64,000 bases of DNA from positions 1,860,001 through 1,924,000 of the forward strand of contig NZ_CP035491.1 in assembly GCF_004135405.1 (NCBI RefSeq), in the 5' to 3' direction. Made by a program: the position numbers and the translations under genes. The notes under the pieces are model-generated. The model was not told the origin of the DNA, searched no databases, and saw only the letters and a list, made by a program, of their open reading frames with translations. Of the stretch, positions 8,386 through 16,536 are shown in pieces (position 1 is the first letter of the stretch; the number at the start of each line of letters is the position of its first letter). Source of the stretch: Agromyces protaetiae (lineage in GTDB: Bacteria > Actinomycetota > Actinomycetes > Actinomycetales > Microbacteriaceae).

Positions 8386-8759
8386 GAGGCGGCTCCGGGC
8401 ACTCCGCCCGCGCCTGCTGCTCCCTGCACGGCGAGCACCGACCAGACGCCCGCGATCGCCGCGACGACCGTCGCCGCCGTCACGCTGAGGAGCGCGCCAC
8501 GCGGGGGAGGGGCCGACGGCGAGACATCCGAAAGCTGTGCGCGCCGCACCGCCGCGAGCGCGACGACCGCCGCTGCCGCGGCCAGCAGCAGCGCCCCGAC
8601 CGCCACGAGCGCGGGCTCGCCCGCGACGAAGCCCGCCCGCAGCGACAGCAGTGCGTTCACCGCGACGGCGAACGCCGTGCGCGTCCACGAGAGCACCGTG
8701 CGTTCGGGCTGGAGCCCCGCGTCCTTCGGCTGGCCTCCGGCCGCCGCCGCGGCGCTCAT
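8382..8759 (-). CDS. DUF202 (YidH-type) membrane protein
   Basis: This is a 125-aa protein with the DUF202 signature LQPERTVLSWTRTAFAVAVN followed by hydrophobic helices at about residues 25-50, 53-75 and 90-115. DUF202/YidH proteins are small inner-membrane proteins without an assigned biochemical role. ATG 8759 overlaps the stop of the preceding DUF202 gene (ATGA), and its own stop overlaps the next start. Two DUF202 proteins in tandem suggest a heteromeric membrane unit, which is inference. Confidence 0.85.
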   Translation of the reverse strand: MSAAAAAGGQPKDAGLQPERTVLSWTRTAFAVAVNALLSLRAGFVAGEPALVAVGALLLAAAAAVVALAAVRRAQLSDVSPSAPPPRGALLSVTAATVVAAIAGVWSVLAVQGAAGAGGVPGAAS

Positions 8760-9121
8760 GCGACCGCATCCGAGACGATGAGGAACACCGTCAGCACGCC
8801 CGCGGTCACCGCGCACACGATCGCGAGCACGACGAGGAGCCGGCTGAACGGCAACGGGCGGCCCGTGCGGATCGCGATCTCGTTCCGTCGCCACCGCGTG
8901 TACGAGAGGACGCTGAGCGCCGCCGCTGCGACGCCGAGCGCGACCGACAGGATCACCACCGCGACCCGCGGGCCGAGCGTCGGCGCGAGCTGATGCAGGA
9001 GCACGCCGCCCGCGAGCAGGGCGAGCGCCGTGCGGATCCACGCGAGGAACGTGCGCTCGTTCGCGAGCGTGAAACGGTAGTCGGGGTCCTCGCCCTCCTG
9101 CCGCCACGTCGGCTCGCGCAT
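8756..9121 (-). CDS. DUF202 (YidH-like) membrane protein, first gene of operon
   Basis: This 121-aa protein shows the DUF202 motif FTLANERTFLAWIRTALALL and three predicted membrane helices (about residues 24-46, 51-72 and 93-117), with a basic loop TRWRRNEIAIRTGRP between the second and third. It heads a three-gene operon with 4-nt overlaps. YidH-like proteins are usually 110-130 aa, which fits. No function is established. Confidence 0.88.
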   Translation of the reverse strand: MREPTWRQEGEDPDYRFTLANERTFLAWIRTALALLAGGVLLHQLAPTLGPRVAVVILSVALGVAAAALSVLSYTRWRRNEIAIRTGRPLPFSRLLVVLAIVCAVTAGVLTVFLIVSDAVA

Positions 9122-9190
9122 GCACGCACCCCTTCTCGGGTCGACTTCGTTCTCGAGTCTCCTCCGGCGATCCTAACCGGGCGGAACGAC

Positions 9191-9225
9191 GAACGCGCCG
9201 CGACCCCGGAGGGTGCGGCGCGTTC
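9191..9225 (-). terminator. Stem-loop downstream of gnd
   Basis: GAACGCGCCGC (9191-9201) pairs perfectly with GCGGCGCGTTC (9215-9225) around a 13-nt loop, starting 15 bp past the gnd stop. There is no long U tract, as usual for high-GC actinobacterial terminators. Confidence 0.65.
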
Positions 9226-9240
9226 GGGCGGAGAACCGGG

Positions 9241-10719
9241 TCAGTGCGACGACGGAACCGTCTCGATCTCGGTGTGGTCGCCCGACCACAGCGTGTGGAA
9301 CACGCCGGGCTTGTCGACGCGCTTGTAGGTGTGTGCGCCGAAGAAGTCGCGCTGACCCTGCACGAGCGCGGCCGGGAGGCGCTTCGCACGGAGGCCGTCG
9401 TAGTACGCGAGCGACGACGAGAACGCGGGCGTCGGGATGCCGGCCTGCGCGGCCACCGCGACGACCTTGCGCCAGCTCGCCTGCGCGCCCGCGACGGCGT
9501 CGCGGAAGTACGGAGCCACGACGAGGGCCGCGAGGTCGGGGTGCTCGGCGTACGCGTCGGCGATGCGGTTGAGGAAGCGCGCGCGAATGATGCATCCGGC
9601 CCGCCAGATGCGCGCGATGTCGCCCTTCTTGATGTCCCAGCCGAACTGCGCGGCGCCCGCGATGATCTCGTCGAAGCCCTGCGAGTACGCGATGATCTTC
9701 GACGCGTAGAGCGCCTGACGCACGTCTTCGACGAACGCGTCGACGTCGTCGACGACGAACGTCTCGTCGGGGCCCGGGAGGTCGGTCGCGGCGTCGCGCT
9801 GCGCGCGGCTCGACGACAGCGAGCGCGCGAACACGGCCTCGGCGATGCCCGAGACGGGAACGCCGAGGTCGAGCGCGTTCTGCACCGTCCACGCGCCCGT
9901 GCCCTTGGCCCCGGCCTCGTCGAGGATGACGTCGACGAGCGGCTTGCCCGTCTCGGCGTCGACCTGGCGGAGCACCTCGGCCGTGATCTCGATGAGGTAG
10001 CTCTCGAGCTCGCCCGTGTTCCACTCGGCGAAGATGTCGGCGATCTCGGCGGGGCTCTTGCCCGTACCCGAGCGGATCAGGTCGTACGCCTCGGCGATGA
10101 GCTGCATGTCGGCGTACTCGATGCCGTTGTGCACCATCTTGACGAAGTGGCCCGCGCCGTCGGTGCCGACGTGCGTCACGCAGGGAGCGCCGTCTTCGGG
10201 GGCGCGCGCGGCGATCGACTCGAGGATCGGGCCGAGGGTCTCGTACGACTCGGCCGTGCCGCCGGGCATGATCGAGGGGCCGTTGAGCGCACCCTCTTCG
10301 CCGCCCGAGATGCCCGTGCCGACGAAGTGGATGCCGGTCGGCTTGATCTCGGCCTCGCGGCGGATCGTGTCGTGGAAGTTCGCGTTGCCGCCGTCGACGA
10401 TGATGTCGCCCGGCTCGAAGCGCTTCACGAGCTCGCCGATGACGGCGTCGGTGCCGGCGCCCGCCTGCACCATGATGATCGCCGTGCGCGGCTTGGAGAG
10501 GGACGCGACGAAGGCGTCGTACGACTCGCCAGGCACGAACCCCGCCTCGGGGTGCTCGCCGACGAGCAGCTGCGTGCGCTCGTAGGAGCGGTTGAACACG
10601 GCGACCGTGTTGCCCTCGCGGCTCGCCAGGTTGCGGGCGAGGTTCGAGCCCATGACGGCGAGGCCGACGACCCCGATGTTCGCGGTTGCGCTGTCGTTCG
10701 CGGATGCGGTTTCAGGCAC
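9241..10719 (-). CDS. gnd: 6-phosphogluconate dehydrogenase, decarboxylating (NADP+)
   Basis: This 492-aa enzyme is the oxidative pentose-phosphate step converting 6-phosphogluconate to ribulose-5-phosphate, CO2 and NADPH. The Rossmann motif GLAVMGSNLARN starts near residue 19. IIVDGGNANFHDT, the substrate loop GTGISGGEEGALNGPSIMPG and catalytic HFVKMVHNGIEY follow, and the C-terminal domain has IWRAGCIIRARFL. It starts at GTG 10719 behind a GAGGAG Shine-Dalgarno sequence. The length matches the long (about 470-490 aa) bacterial type. It is monocistronic, ending at the stem-loop at 9191-9225. A gluconokinase at 61 kb could feed it with 6-phosphogluconate. Confidence 0.97.
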   Translation of the reverse strand: MPETASANDSATANIGVVGLAVMGSNLARNLASREGNTVAVFNRSYERTQLLVGEHPEAGFVPGESYDAFVASLSKPRTAIIMVQAGAGTDAVIGELVKRFEPGDIIVDGGNANFHDTIRREAEIKPTGIHFVGTGISGGEEGALNGPSIMPGGTAESYETLGPILESIAARAPEDGAPCVTHVGTDGAGHFVKMVHNGIEYADMQLIAEAYDLIRSGTGKSPAEIADIFAEWNTGELESYLIEITAEVLRQVDAETGKPLVDVILDEAGAKGTGAWTVQNALDLGVPVSGIAEAVFARSLSSSRAQRDAATDLPGPDETFVVDDVDAFVEDVRQALYASKIIAYSQGFDEIIAGAAQFGWDIKKGDIARIWRAGCIIRARFLNRIADAYAEHPDLAALVVAPYFRDAVAGAQASWRKVVAVAAQAGIPTPAFSSSLAYYDGLRAKRLPAALVQGQRDFFGAHTYKRVDKPGVFHTLWSGDHTEIETVPSSH

Positions 10720-10875
10720 GGAAGAACTCCTCAGTACGATGCGGGATGCGGTTTCCAGCGTAGTCCGGTTATCCCGGCGGTTGCGCTGTGTGGCGAGGGT
10801 CTTGCGCTCGTTGGCGAGGCCGCGGAACGCGTCGGTCGAGAAGTGTGAGTTTCCGAACGGGTTACGCTGTCGGAT

Positions 10876-11238
10876 GTGTCAACGACGACTTCTTCGATCT
10901 CCGCCGCGGGTCGCTCCCGCGAGTTCTTCCTCTGGGCGCTCGGCGTCGCCGGGGCCGGCATCCTGCTCGCGGTCGTGGTCCGGCTGATCCCGAGCGACGA
11001 CGTGCACCGCGCGGGCGTGATGTTCATCCCGCTGCTCGTTCCCGTCGTGGCCGTGCTCGCGATCGTGTCGATCGTGTTCGGCGTGATCGCGCTCGTCAGG
11101 ATGGGCAAGCGGGCGGGCGCCCCGCGCACGCCCGTCATCGTGTCATCCGCCGGATCCCTGCTCCTCGTGTTCCTGCTGCCGGTGCTCGTGCTCGCTGCGC
11201 AACTGCTCGTCGTGCTCGTCGGCGGCCTCGTCGAGTGA
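10876..11238 (+). CDS. Small integral membrane protein, hypothetical
   Basis: This 120-aa protein has three hydrophobic segments (about residues 18-38, 47-73 and 88-115: FLWALGVAGAGILLAVVV, MFIPLLVPVVAVLAIVSIVF and LLLVFLLPVLVLAAQLLVVL). GTG 10876 has no Shine-Dalgarno sequence. TACGCT at 10863-10868 lies 7 bases upstream and could be the -10 of a leaderless message. It is divergent from gnd and upstream of the sugar transporter operon, with its own direction matching but a strong promoter in between. No family was recognised. Confidence 0.6.
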   Translation: MSTTTSSISAAGRSREFFLWALGVAGAGILLAVVVRLIPSDDVHRAGVMFIPLLVPVVAVLAIVSIVFGVIALVRMGKRAGAPRTPVIVSSAGSLLLVFLLPVLVLAAQLLVVLVGGLVE

Positions 11239-11249
11239 CGTGCGCGACG

Positions 11250-11330
11250 TGATGTACTCAACGTCACATCATTCTGTGAGAACCTCGCCGAGAATGTTCT
11301 ATTGACAACATTTTTTGTGGGTGTTTCAAT
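11250..11330 (+). promoter_or_regulatory. Sigma-70-type promoter and operators of the sugar ABC operon
   Basis: TTGACA (11302-11307), a 17-bp spacer and TTCAAT (11325-11330) form a good housekeeping promoter. The dyad AATGTT-N8-AACATT (11293-11312) overlaps the -35. A second dyad, TGATGT-N10-ACATCA, lies at 11250-11271. The operon's own DeoR regulator (16533-17354) is the obvious candidate to bind them; this is inference. The -10 ends 66 bp before the lipoprotein start, leaving a 5' UTR of about 60 nt. Confidence 0.7.
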
Positions 11331-11396
11331 GGGTGAACTCGACGGGGAGCAGGTCCTGCGGCTCCCCCAAGCCACCTCACCCAGGGAGTTCGCTCA

Positions 11397-12725
11397 ATGA
11401 AGATCCGAATCCTCACAGCAGGCGCCGCAGCACTGGCGCTGATGGCCGGTCTCGCCGGCTGTGCAAGCGGCGGAGGCGAGGCCCCGGTCTCGACCGACGC
11501 CAGCAAGCCGTACGCCGGCACGACGCTCAAGTACTGGGCCACCAACCAGGGCCCGAGCCTCGACGCCGACGCCGAGATCCTCCAGCCCGAGCTCGACAAG
11601 TTCGAAGAGCAGACGGGCATCAAGGTCGACCTCGAGGTCATCCCGTGGTCCGACATGACGAACAACACGCTCGCGGCGGCCGTCTCCGGCCAGGGCCCCG
11701 ACGTCGTCAACATCGGCAACACGAACGCGACCACCCTCAACACGACGGGCGCGTTCCTCCCGTTCGAAGGCGCCGACCTCGAGGCGATCGGCGGCAAGGA
11801 CAAGTTCATCGAGTCGGCCTGGCAGTCGACCGGCCCCGAGGGCGTCCCGCCCACGTCGCTCCCGCTCTACAGCCAGGTCTACGGCCTGTTCTACAACAAG
11901 GCCCTCTTCGAAGACGCCGGCCTCGAGCCGCCCACGACGTGGGAAGAGCTCGTCGCCGCGGCCAAGGCCATCACGAACCCCGACACGGGCACGTGGGGCA
12001 TCGTCGCACCGGCCGGCACCGTCAACGTCGCGATGCACATCCAGTACATCTTCGCGGCGCAGGCGGGCGGCTCGCCCTTCGACAAGGACGGCAACCCCGA
12101 CTTCGAGACCGCGGCCAACGTCGAAGGCGTGCGCCAGTACCTCGACCTCATGTCGAAGGACCACGTCATGAACCCGTCCAACGCGCAGTTCTCCGACGGC
12201 GGCCAGGCCACGACCGAGTTCGCGGGCGGCAAGATCGGCATGTACATGGCGCAGACGGGCAACGTCGCGGGCCTCCGCTCGAACGGCATGGACACCGACC
12301 AGTACGGCGTCGTGCCGATCCCCGCGCCCAAGGGCGGCGACCCCGTCGGCAGCTTCATCGCCGGTACGAACATCTCGATCTTCAAGAACACGAAGCACAA
12401 GGAAGCGGCGCTCGAGTTCGTGAAGTTCATGACGAGCGAAGAGGAGTCGGAGATCCTCAACAAGGCGTTCGGCACGCTCCCGCCCGTGGTGGGCGTCCCG
12501 GCGTCGGCCTACGCCGACGACCCCGAGCTCATGGACATGTGGACGCAGATCCTCTCGGAGAACGCCATCCCGATGTCGCAGGTCCCGACCGTGTCCGCAT
12601 ACCAGGCGAACGTCGGCGGCGGCGTGGTCGGCCTCTTCGGCCAGGCCGCGACCGGCACGGAGATCACCGATGACGCCATCAAGGCCATGCTGGCGGAAGC
12701 ACAGCAGAAGATGGCCACCAGCTGA
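11397..12725 (+). CDS. Extracellular sugar-binding lipoprotein of an ABC transporter
   Basis: This is a 442-aa family 1 solute-binding protein. The signal peptide MKIRILTAGAAALALMAG ends in a lipobox LAGC (Cys22), so the mature protein is lipid-anchored outside the membrane. The body has SBP_bac_1 features (LKYWATNQG near the N-terminus, VYGLFYNKALFEDAGLEPP, AAALEFVKF-type segment). AGGGAG lies 8 nt before the ATG. It heads the operon that continues with two permeases, a kinase and an aldolase, so its ligand is presumably the sugar (or sulfosugar) those enzymes degrade. A stem-loop separates it from the permease gene, as often seen where the binding protein is made in excess. Confidence 0.93.
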   Translation: MKIRILTAGAAALALMAGLAGCASGGGEAPVSTDASKPYAGTTLKYWATNQGPSLDADAEILQPELDKFEEQTGIKVDLEVIPWSDMTNNTLAAAVSGQGPDVVNIGNTNATTLNTTGAFLPFEGADLEAIGGKDKFIESAWQSTGPEGVPPTSLPLYSQVYGLFYNKALFEDAGLEPPTTWEELVAAAKAITNPDTGTWGIVAPAGTVNVAMHIQYIFAAQAGGSPFDKDGNPDFETAANVEGVRQYLDLMSKDHVMNPSNAQFSDGGQATTEFAGGKIGMYMAQTGNVAGLRSNGMDTDQYGVVPIPAPKGGDPVGSFIAGTNISIFKNTKHKEAALEFVKFMTSEEESEILNKAFGTLPPVVGVPASAYADDPELMDMWTQILSENAIPMSQVPTVSAYQANVGGGVVGLFGQAATGTEITDDAIKAMLAEAQQKMATS

Positions 12726-12769
12726 CCGGCTGGCGCCGGCTCGCCCGGCGCCGCATCCATCGGCACCAC

Positions 12770-12810
12770 GGCGCCGCCTCGGCCCGACCCGGTCGGGTCG
12801 GGGCGGCGCC
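12770..12810 (+). other. Intra-operon stem-loop between binding protein and permease genes
   Basis: GGCGCCGCC (12770-12778) pairs with GGCGGCGCC (12802-12810), and CCCGACCC with GGGTCGGG inside it, forming a long GC-rich hairpin 44 bp after the lipoprotein stop. Such hairpins in sugar ABC operons act as partial terminators or 3' mRNA stabilisers that keep binding-protein levels above permease levels. No U tract follows. Confidence 0.6.
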
Positions 12811-12826
12811 CCTCAGAGGAGATCGA

Positions 12827-13816
12827 ATGTCAAGCACGCTCGTCGAGCTGGAGGCCGTGGCGACGGTGCCGCGGACCCCGGCGTCCGGCGCCCAGAAGCC
12901 GCGGCGCAAGCGCCTCGCGTGGGGTCGGATCACCCCCTACCTGCTCATCCTTCCCGCCATCCTGTTCGAGCTGCTCGTCCACGTCATCCCCATGGTCGTG
13001 GGCGTGTGGATGAGCTTCATCCAGCTCACGCAGTTCTACATCACCAACTGGCTGAGCGCCCCGTTCGTCGGCTTCGACAACTTCAAGATCGCGCTCGACT
13101 TCACGAACCCCCTCGGCGCCCAGCTCGCGCAGTCGTTCGGGCTCACCCTCGTCTTCACGATCCTCACGGTCGGCTTCTCGTGGCTCTTCGGCATGGCGGC
13201 CTCGATCGTCCTGCAGCGCAAGTTCCGCGGCCGGGGCCTGCTCCGCACCCTCTTCCTCATCCCGTACGCGATCCCCGCCTACGCGGGCATCATCACCTGG
13301 AAGTTCATCCTCCAGCGCGACACGGGCCTCTTGAACGAACTGCTCGTCAACAACCTCCACGTCGTCAACGACGCGCCCTTCTGGCTCATCGGCGACAACG
13401 CCTTCTGGTCGCTCGTGATCGTGTCGGTCTGGCAGCAGTGGCCGTTCGCCTTCCTCATGACGATGGCCGGCATGCAGGGCATCCCGGAAGAGCTCTACGA
13501 GGCCGCCGCCATCGACGGCGCGAGCGTCTGGCAGCAGATGCGCCACATCACGCTCGGCATGATGCGCCCGATCAACTCGGTGCTCCTCCTGCTGCTGTTC
13601 CTGTGGACGTTCAGAGAGTTCAACACCCCGTTCGTGCTCTTCGGCGCGAGGCCGGCCGACAGCGCCAACCTCCTCGTCGTGAACATCTATCAGAGCTCGT
13701 TCATCCAGTGGAACTTCGGCCTCGGCGCCGCCATGAGCGTGCTGCTCATGCTCTTCCTCATCATCGTCGCGGCGCTCTGGGCGCTCTGGAACAGAAAGGT
13801 GCAGCGCGATGCATGA
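12827..13816 (+). CDS. Carbohydrate ABC transporter permease (first subunit, MalF-type)
   Basis: This 329-aa integral membrane protein has six hydrophobic helices starting with ITPYLLILPAILFELLVHVI at about residues 34-60. The EAA loop that docks the ATPase is EELYEAAAIDGASVWQQMRH (about residues 222-241). The start is ATG 12827 after AGAGGAGATCGA. The next permease overlaps it by 8 nt. No ATPase is encoded in the operon, so a shared MsmK/UgpC-like ATPase from elsewhere must energise it, as is usual in actinobacteria. Confidence 0.94.
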   Translation: MSSTLVELEAVATVPRTPASGAQKPRRKRLAWGRITPYLLILPAILFELLVHVIPMVVGVWMSFIQLTQFYITNWLSAPFVGFDNFKIALDFTNPLGAQLAQSFGLTLVFTILTVGFSWLFGMAASIVLQRKFRGRGLLRTLFLIPYAIPAYAGIITWKFILQRDTGLLNELLVNNLHVVNDAPFWLIGDNAFWSLVIVSVWQQWPFAFLMTMAGMQGIPEELYEAAAIDGASVWQQMRHITLGMMRPINSVLLLLLFLWTFREFNTPFVLFGARPADSANLLVVNIYQSSFIQWNFGLGAAMSVLLMLFLIIVAALWALWNRKVQRDA

Positions 13817-14651
13817 GCCACGCTCCTTCAAGATCTTCCGCTGGATCGTCCTCGTCCCACTCATCGTCTTCACGGCCGTCCCGCTCTACGTGATGCTCAC
13901 GGCGTCGCTGAAGCCCCTCCAGGACGTCCAGGGCCCGTGGGAGTGGTGGCCGAGCCAGTTCACCATCCAGCCGTTCATCGACATCTGGAGCACGGTCCCG
14001 CTCGGGAAGTACTTCGTCAACAGCCTCGTGGTCTCGACGGTCGCGACGATCTTCAGCGTCATCATCGCGATCTTCGCCTCGTACGCGATCTCCCGCTACC
14101 GCTTCCGCGGACGCGGCGCGTTCTCGGGCGTCGTGCTCTCGACGCAGATGTTCCCCGGCATCCTGTTCCTCCTGCCGCTGTTCATCATCTTCGTCAACAT
14201 CGACCGGGCCCTCGGCATCCAGTTCCTGTACCAGACGCAGGCCGGCCTCATCGTGACGTATCTCACGTTCACGCTGCCGTTCTCGATCTGGATGCTCGCG
14301 AGCTACATGGACGGCATCCCGCGCGACCTCGACGAGGCCGCCCGCGTCGACGGCACGACCGCGATGGGCGCGCTCTTCCGCGTCGTCCTCCCGTCGGCGC
14401 GGCCCGGCATCATCGCGGTCGCGGTGTACTCGTTCATGACGGCCTGGGGCGAGATCCTGTTCGCCTCGCAGATGACGAACAACGAGACCCGCACCCTCTC
14501 GATCGGCCTCCAGGCGTACTCGACCGAGATCAACGTGTACTGGAACCAGGTGATGGCCGCCTCGCTCGTCGTGAGCGTGCCGATCGTCGTCGGCTTCCTC
14601 ATCCTGCAGCGCTACCTCGTCGCCGGCCTCACCGCTGGAGCCGTGAAGTGA
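13809..14651 (+). CDS. Carbohydrate ABC transporter permease (second subunit, MalG-type)
   Basis: This 280-aa protein has six membrane helices, beginning FRWIVLVPLIVFTAVPLYVM. The EAA motif is RDLDEAARVDGTTAMGALFR (about residues 175-194). Its ATG lies inside the end of the upstream permease gene (8-nt overlap), and its stop overlaps the GTG of the kinase (GTGA). It forms the membrane channel together with the first permease. Length and layout are standard for the CUT1 subfamily. Confidence 0.94.
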   Translation: MHEPRSFKIFRWIVLVPLIVFTAVPLYVMLTASLKPLQDVQGPWEWWPSQFTIQPFIDIWSTVPLGKYFVNSLVVSTVATIFSVIIAIFASYAISRYRFRGRGAFSGVVLSTQMFPGILFLLPLFIIFVNIDRALGIQFLYQTQAGLIVTYLTFTLPFSIWMLASYMDGIPRDLDEAARVDGTTAMGALFRVVLPSARPGIIAVAVYSFMTAWGEILFASQMTNNETRTLSIGLQAYSTEINVYWNQVMAASLVVSVPIVVGFLILQRYLVAGLTAGAVK

Positions 14652-15556
14652 GCGCCGACCCGACCGTCGTCTGCGTCGGCTCCGCGACGGTGGACACCAT
14701 CGCGCTCGTCGACGTGCTGCCCGGCCGCGACGAGCGGGTCGTCGCCGACGAGCTCGTCGTGGCGGGAGGCGGCCCCGCCGCCACGGCCGCGGTGACGCTC
14801 GCTCGGCTCGGCGTGCCGGTCGGGTTCGCGGGCGTCGTCGGCGACGACGACGCCGGCCGCGAGGTGCGCGCGGCGCTCGAGGCGGAGGGCGTCGACACGC
14901 GCTGGCTCCGCATCGACCGCGACGCGCGCACCGCGCGCAGCGTCGTCGTCGTCGAGCGGGCCTCCGGGGCGCGGACGATCATCACGTCGCCGTCGGTTCG
15001 GCCGACGGCGGCGGATGTCCCGGCCGCGGCCCGCTGGCTCCACGTCGACCAGAACGGCTACGCCGCGGCTCGCGCCGCGCTCGCGGCCCGTGCTTCGTCG
15101 ACCCGCCCGGGCCACGGGCAGTCGCTCAGCGTCGACGACGGCAACCCGATCGACGGGATCGACCTCGCCGGGGTCGACCTCTACGCACCCACCCGGGCAG
15201 TGCTCACCGCCCGGTTCGGGGCGGCCAACAAACAAGCCGACCACGGGCAGGCCCTCCGTGCCGCACGTGCCGCGGGGGCGCGACTCGTCGTCGCGACGGC
15301 CGGCGCCGAAGGCGCCGACGTGCTCGAGGAGGACGGCGCGGTCGTGCACGTTCCGGCCGTGCCGGTCGACGCCGTGTCGACCCTCGGCGCGGGCGACGTC
15401 TTCCACGGCGCACTGCTCGCAGCGGTCGTCGGCGGGGCATCCCTCGTCGACGCCGCGACCTCGGCGGCGCGCGTCGCCGCCGAATCCACCCGAGCGCTCG
15501 ACGGCCGCAGCGCCGTGCCGTTCGCGGCGGACCAGACTTCGACCTCCCGCCAGTGA
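14648..15556 (+). CDS. PfkB-family sugar kinase, YihV-like (candidate 6-deoxy-6-sulfofructose kinase)
   Basis: This is a 302-aa ribokinase-fold enzyme transferring phosphate from ATP to a sugar. PfkB signature 1 is seen as VVAGGGPAATAAVTLARLG and signature 2 as STLGAGDVFHGALLAAV, with the catalytic Asp in GAGD. Both blocks match, from memory, the E. coli sulfofructose kinase YihV more closely than ribokinase or fructokinase. The immediate neighbour downstream is a YihT-like aldolase. The GTG start overlaps the permease stop by 4 nt. Substrate assignment is inference from similarity and context; a fructose-1- or tagatose-phosphate type kinase is the alternative. Confidence 0.8.
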   Translation: MSADPTVVCVGSATVDTIALVDVLPGRDERVVADELVVAGGGPAATAAVTLARLGVPVGFAGVVGDDDAGREVRAALEAEGVDTRWLRIDRDARTARSVVVVERASGARTIITSPSVRPTAADVPAAARWLHVDQNGYAAARAALAARASSTRPGHGQSLSVDDGNPIDGIDLAGVDLYAPTRAVLTARFGAANKQADHGQALRAARAAGARLVVATAGAEGADVLEEDGAVVHVPAVPVDAVSTLGAGDVFHGALLAAVVGGASLVDAATSAARVAAESTRALDGRSAVPFAADQTSTSRQ

Positions 15557-15582
15557 TCCCGGTGAAAGGGGAACCCACGATC

Positions 15583-16536
15583 ATGACCACTCACGACACC
15601 CGTCCCACGTCTCCGACGCGTCGGCTCGCGCTCGCCGACGGGGGGTTCGCGATGGTCGCGCTCGACCAGCGCGAGTCGCTGCGGCGGATGTTCCCGGCCG
15701 TGCACGGCGCCGAGGTGGACGACGACACGCTCCGCCGGTTCAAGCGCGACGCGCTCGAGGTGCTCTCGCCGCTCGCGTCGGCCGTGCTGCTCGACCGCCT
15801 CTACGCCATCGACGACGCCCGGCCCGCCGAGCTCGACGATGCGGCGGCTCTCATCGTCGCCGCCGACGTGCTGAACCAGCCCGCCGGCGAGCCCGTCTTC
15901 GACACGAGCCTCGACCCCGAGGTGACGGTCGAGTACCTGCACCAGGTCGGCGCCGACGCGCTCAAGCTCCTCGTGATCTGGCGCGCGTCCGACTCGGCCG
16001 ACGAACGCGCGGCGCTCGTCGACTCCTTCCTCGCCCTCTCCCGCGAGGCCGGCGTCCTGAGCCTCGTCGAGGGGATCGTGCGTCCGTCGGACGGCCGCGA
16101 GCACTGGGCCGACCACGCCGAGCGCCACGAGGCGATCCTCGCCGCCGCCGCCGAGCTCGGTACGACGGGCACCGATCTGTACAAGGCCGAAGTGCCGGGC
16201 TACATCCCGGGCGACGTGTCGAAGGTCCGCGAGCACTCCGAGCGGCTCACCGCGCTCGTGCCGGTCCCGTGGGTCGTGCTCTCGAACGGCGTCGCCCAGG
16301 CGGACTTCGCCGACGCCCTCCGCGAAGCGGTCGCGGGCGGTGCGAGCGGGTTCCTCGCCGGACGCGCGATCTGGAGCGACACCGTCGCCGAGGACGACCC
16401 CGCGTCGGCCCTCCGGAGCCGTTCCGTCGCCCGTCTCGACGCCCTCGGCGGCATCGTCTCGGAGACGCGCGGAAACCGAGCGGCGTCCGGCAACGGCCAG
16501 GGTGGTACACCTGGTGGCGGAGAGGGGGCGCAATGA
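15583..16536 (+). CDS. Class I aldolase, YihT/LacD family (candidate sulfofructose-1-phosphate aldolase)
   Basis: This is a 317-aa TIM-barrel aldolase that should split a ketose-1-phosphate into DHAP and an aldehyde. DGGFAMVALDQRESLRRMF, ALKLLVIWR, GTDLYKAEVPGY (Schiff-base Lys at about residue 201 from ATG 15583) and GASGFLAGRAIW align closely, from memory, with E. coli YihT. ATG 15583 was preferred because AAAGGGG lies upstream; GTG 15553, overlapping the kinase stop, would add 10 residues. YihT releases 3-sulfolactaldehyde plus DHAP; LacD acts on tagatose-1,6-bisphosphate. The kinase, DeoR and aldehyde dehydrogenase neighbours favour the YihT reading, but the sulfonate specificity is not proven. 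Confidence 0.82.
   Translation: MTTHDTRPTSPTRRLALADGGFAMVALDQRESLRRMFPAVHGAEVDDDTLRRFKRDALEVLSPLASAVLLDRLYAIDDARPAELDDAAALIVAADVLNQPAGEPVFDTSLDPEVTVEYLHQVGADALKLLVIWRASDSADERAALVDSFLALSREAGVLSLVEGIVRPSDGREHWADHAERHEAILAAAAELGTTGTDLYKAEVPGYIPGDVSKVREHSERLTALVPVPWVVLSNGVAQADFADALREAVAGGASGFLAGRAIWSDTVAEDDPASALRSRSVARLDALGGIVSETRGNRAASGNGQGGTPGGGEGAQ

Noticed and set aside
15553-15582. GTG 15553 as the aldolase start
   Set aside because: It overlaps the kinase stop in the usual way and is possible, but AAAGGGG lies just before ATG 15583 and the extra 10 residues are not part of the fold.
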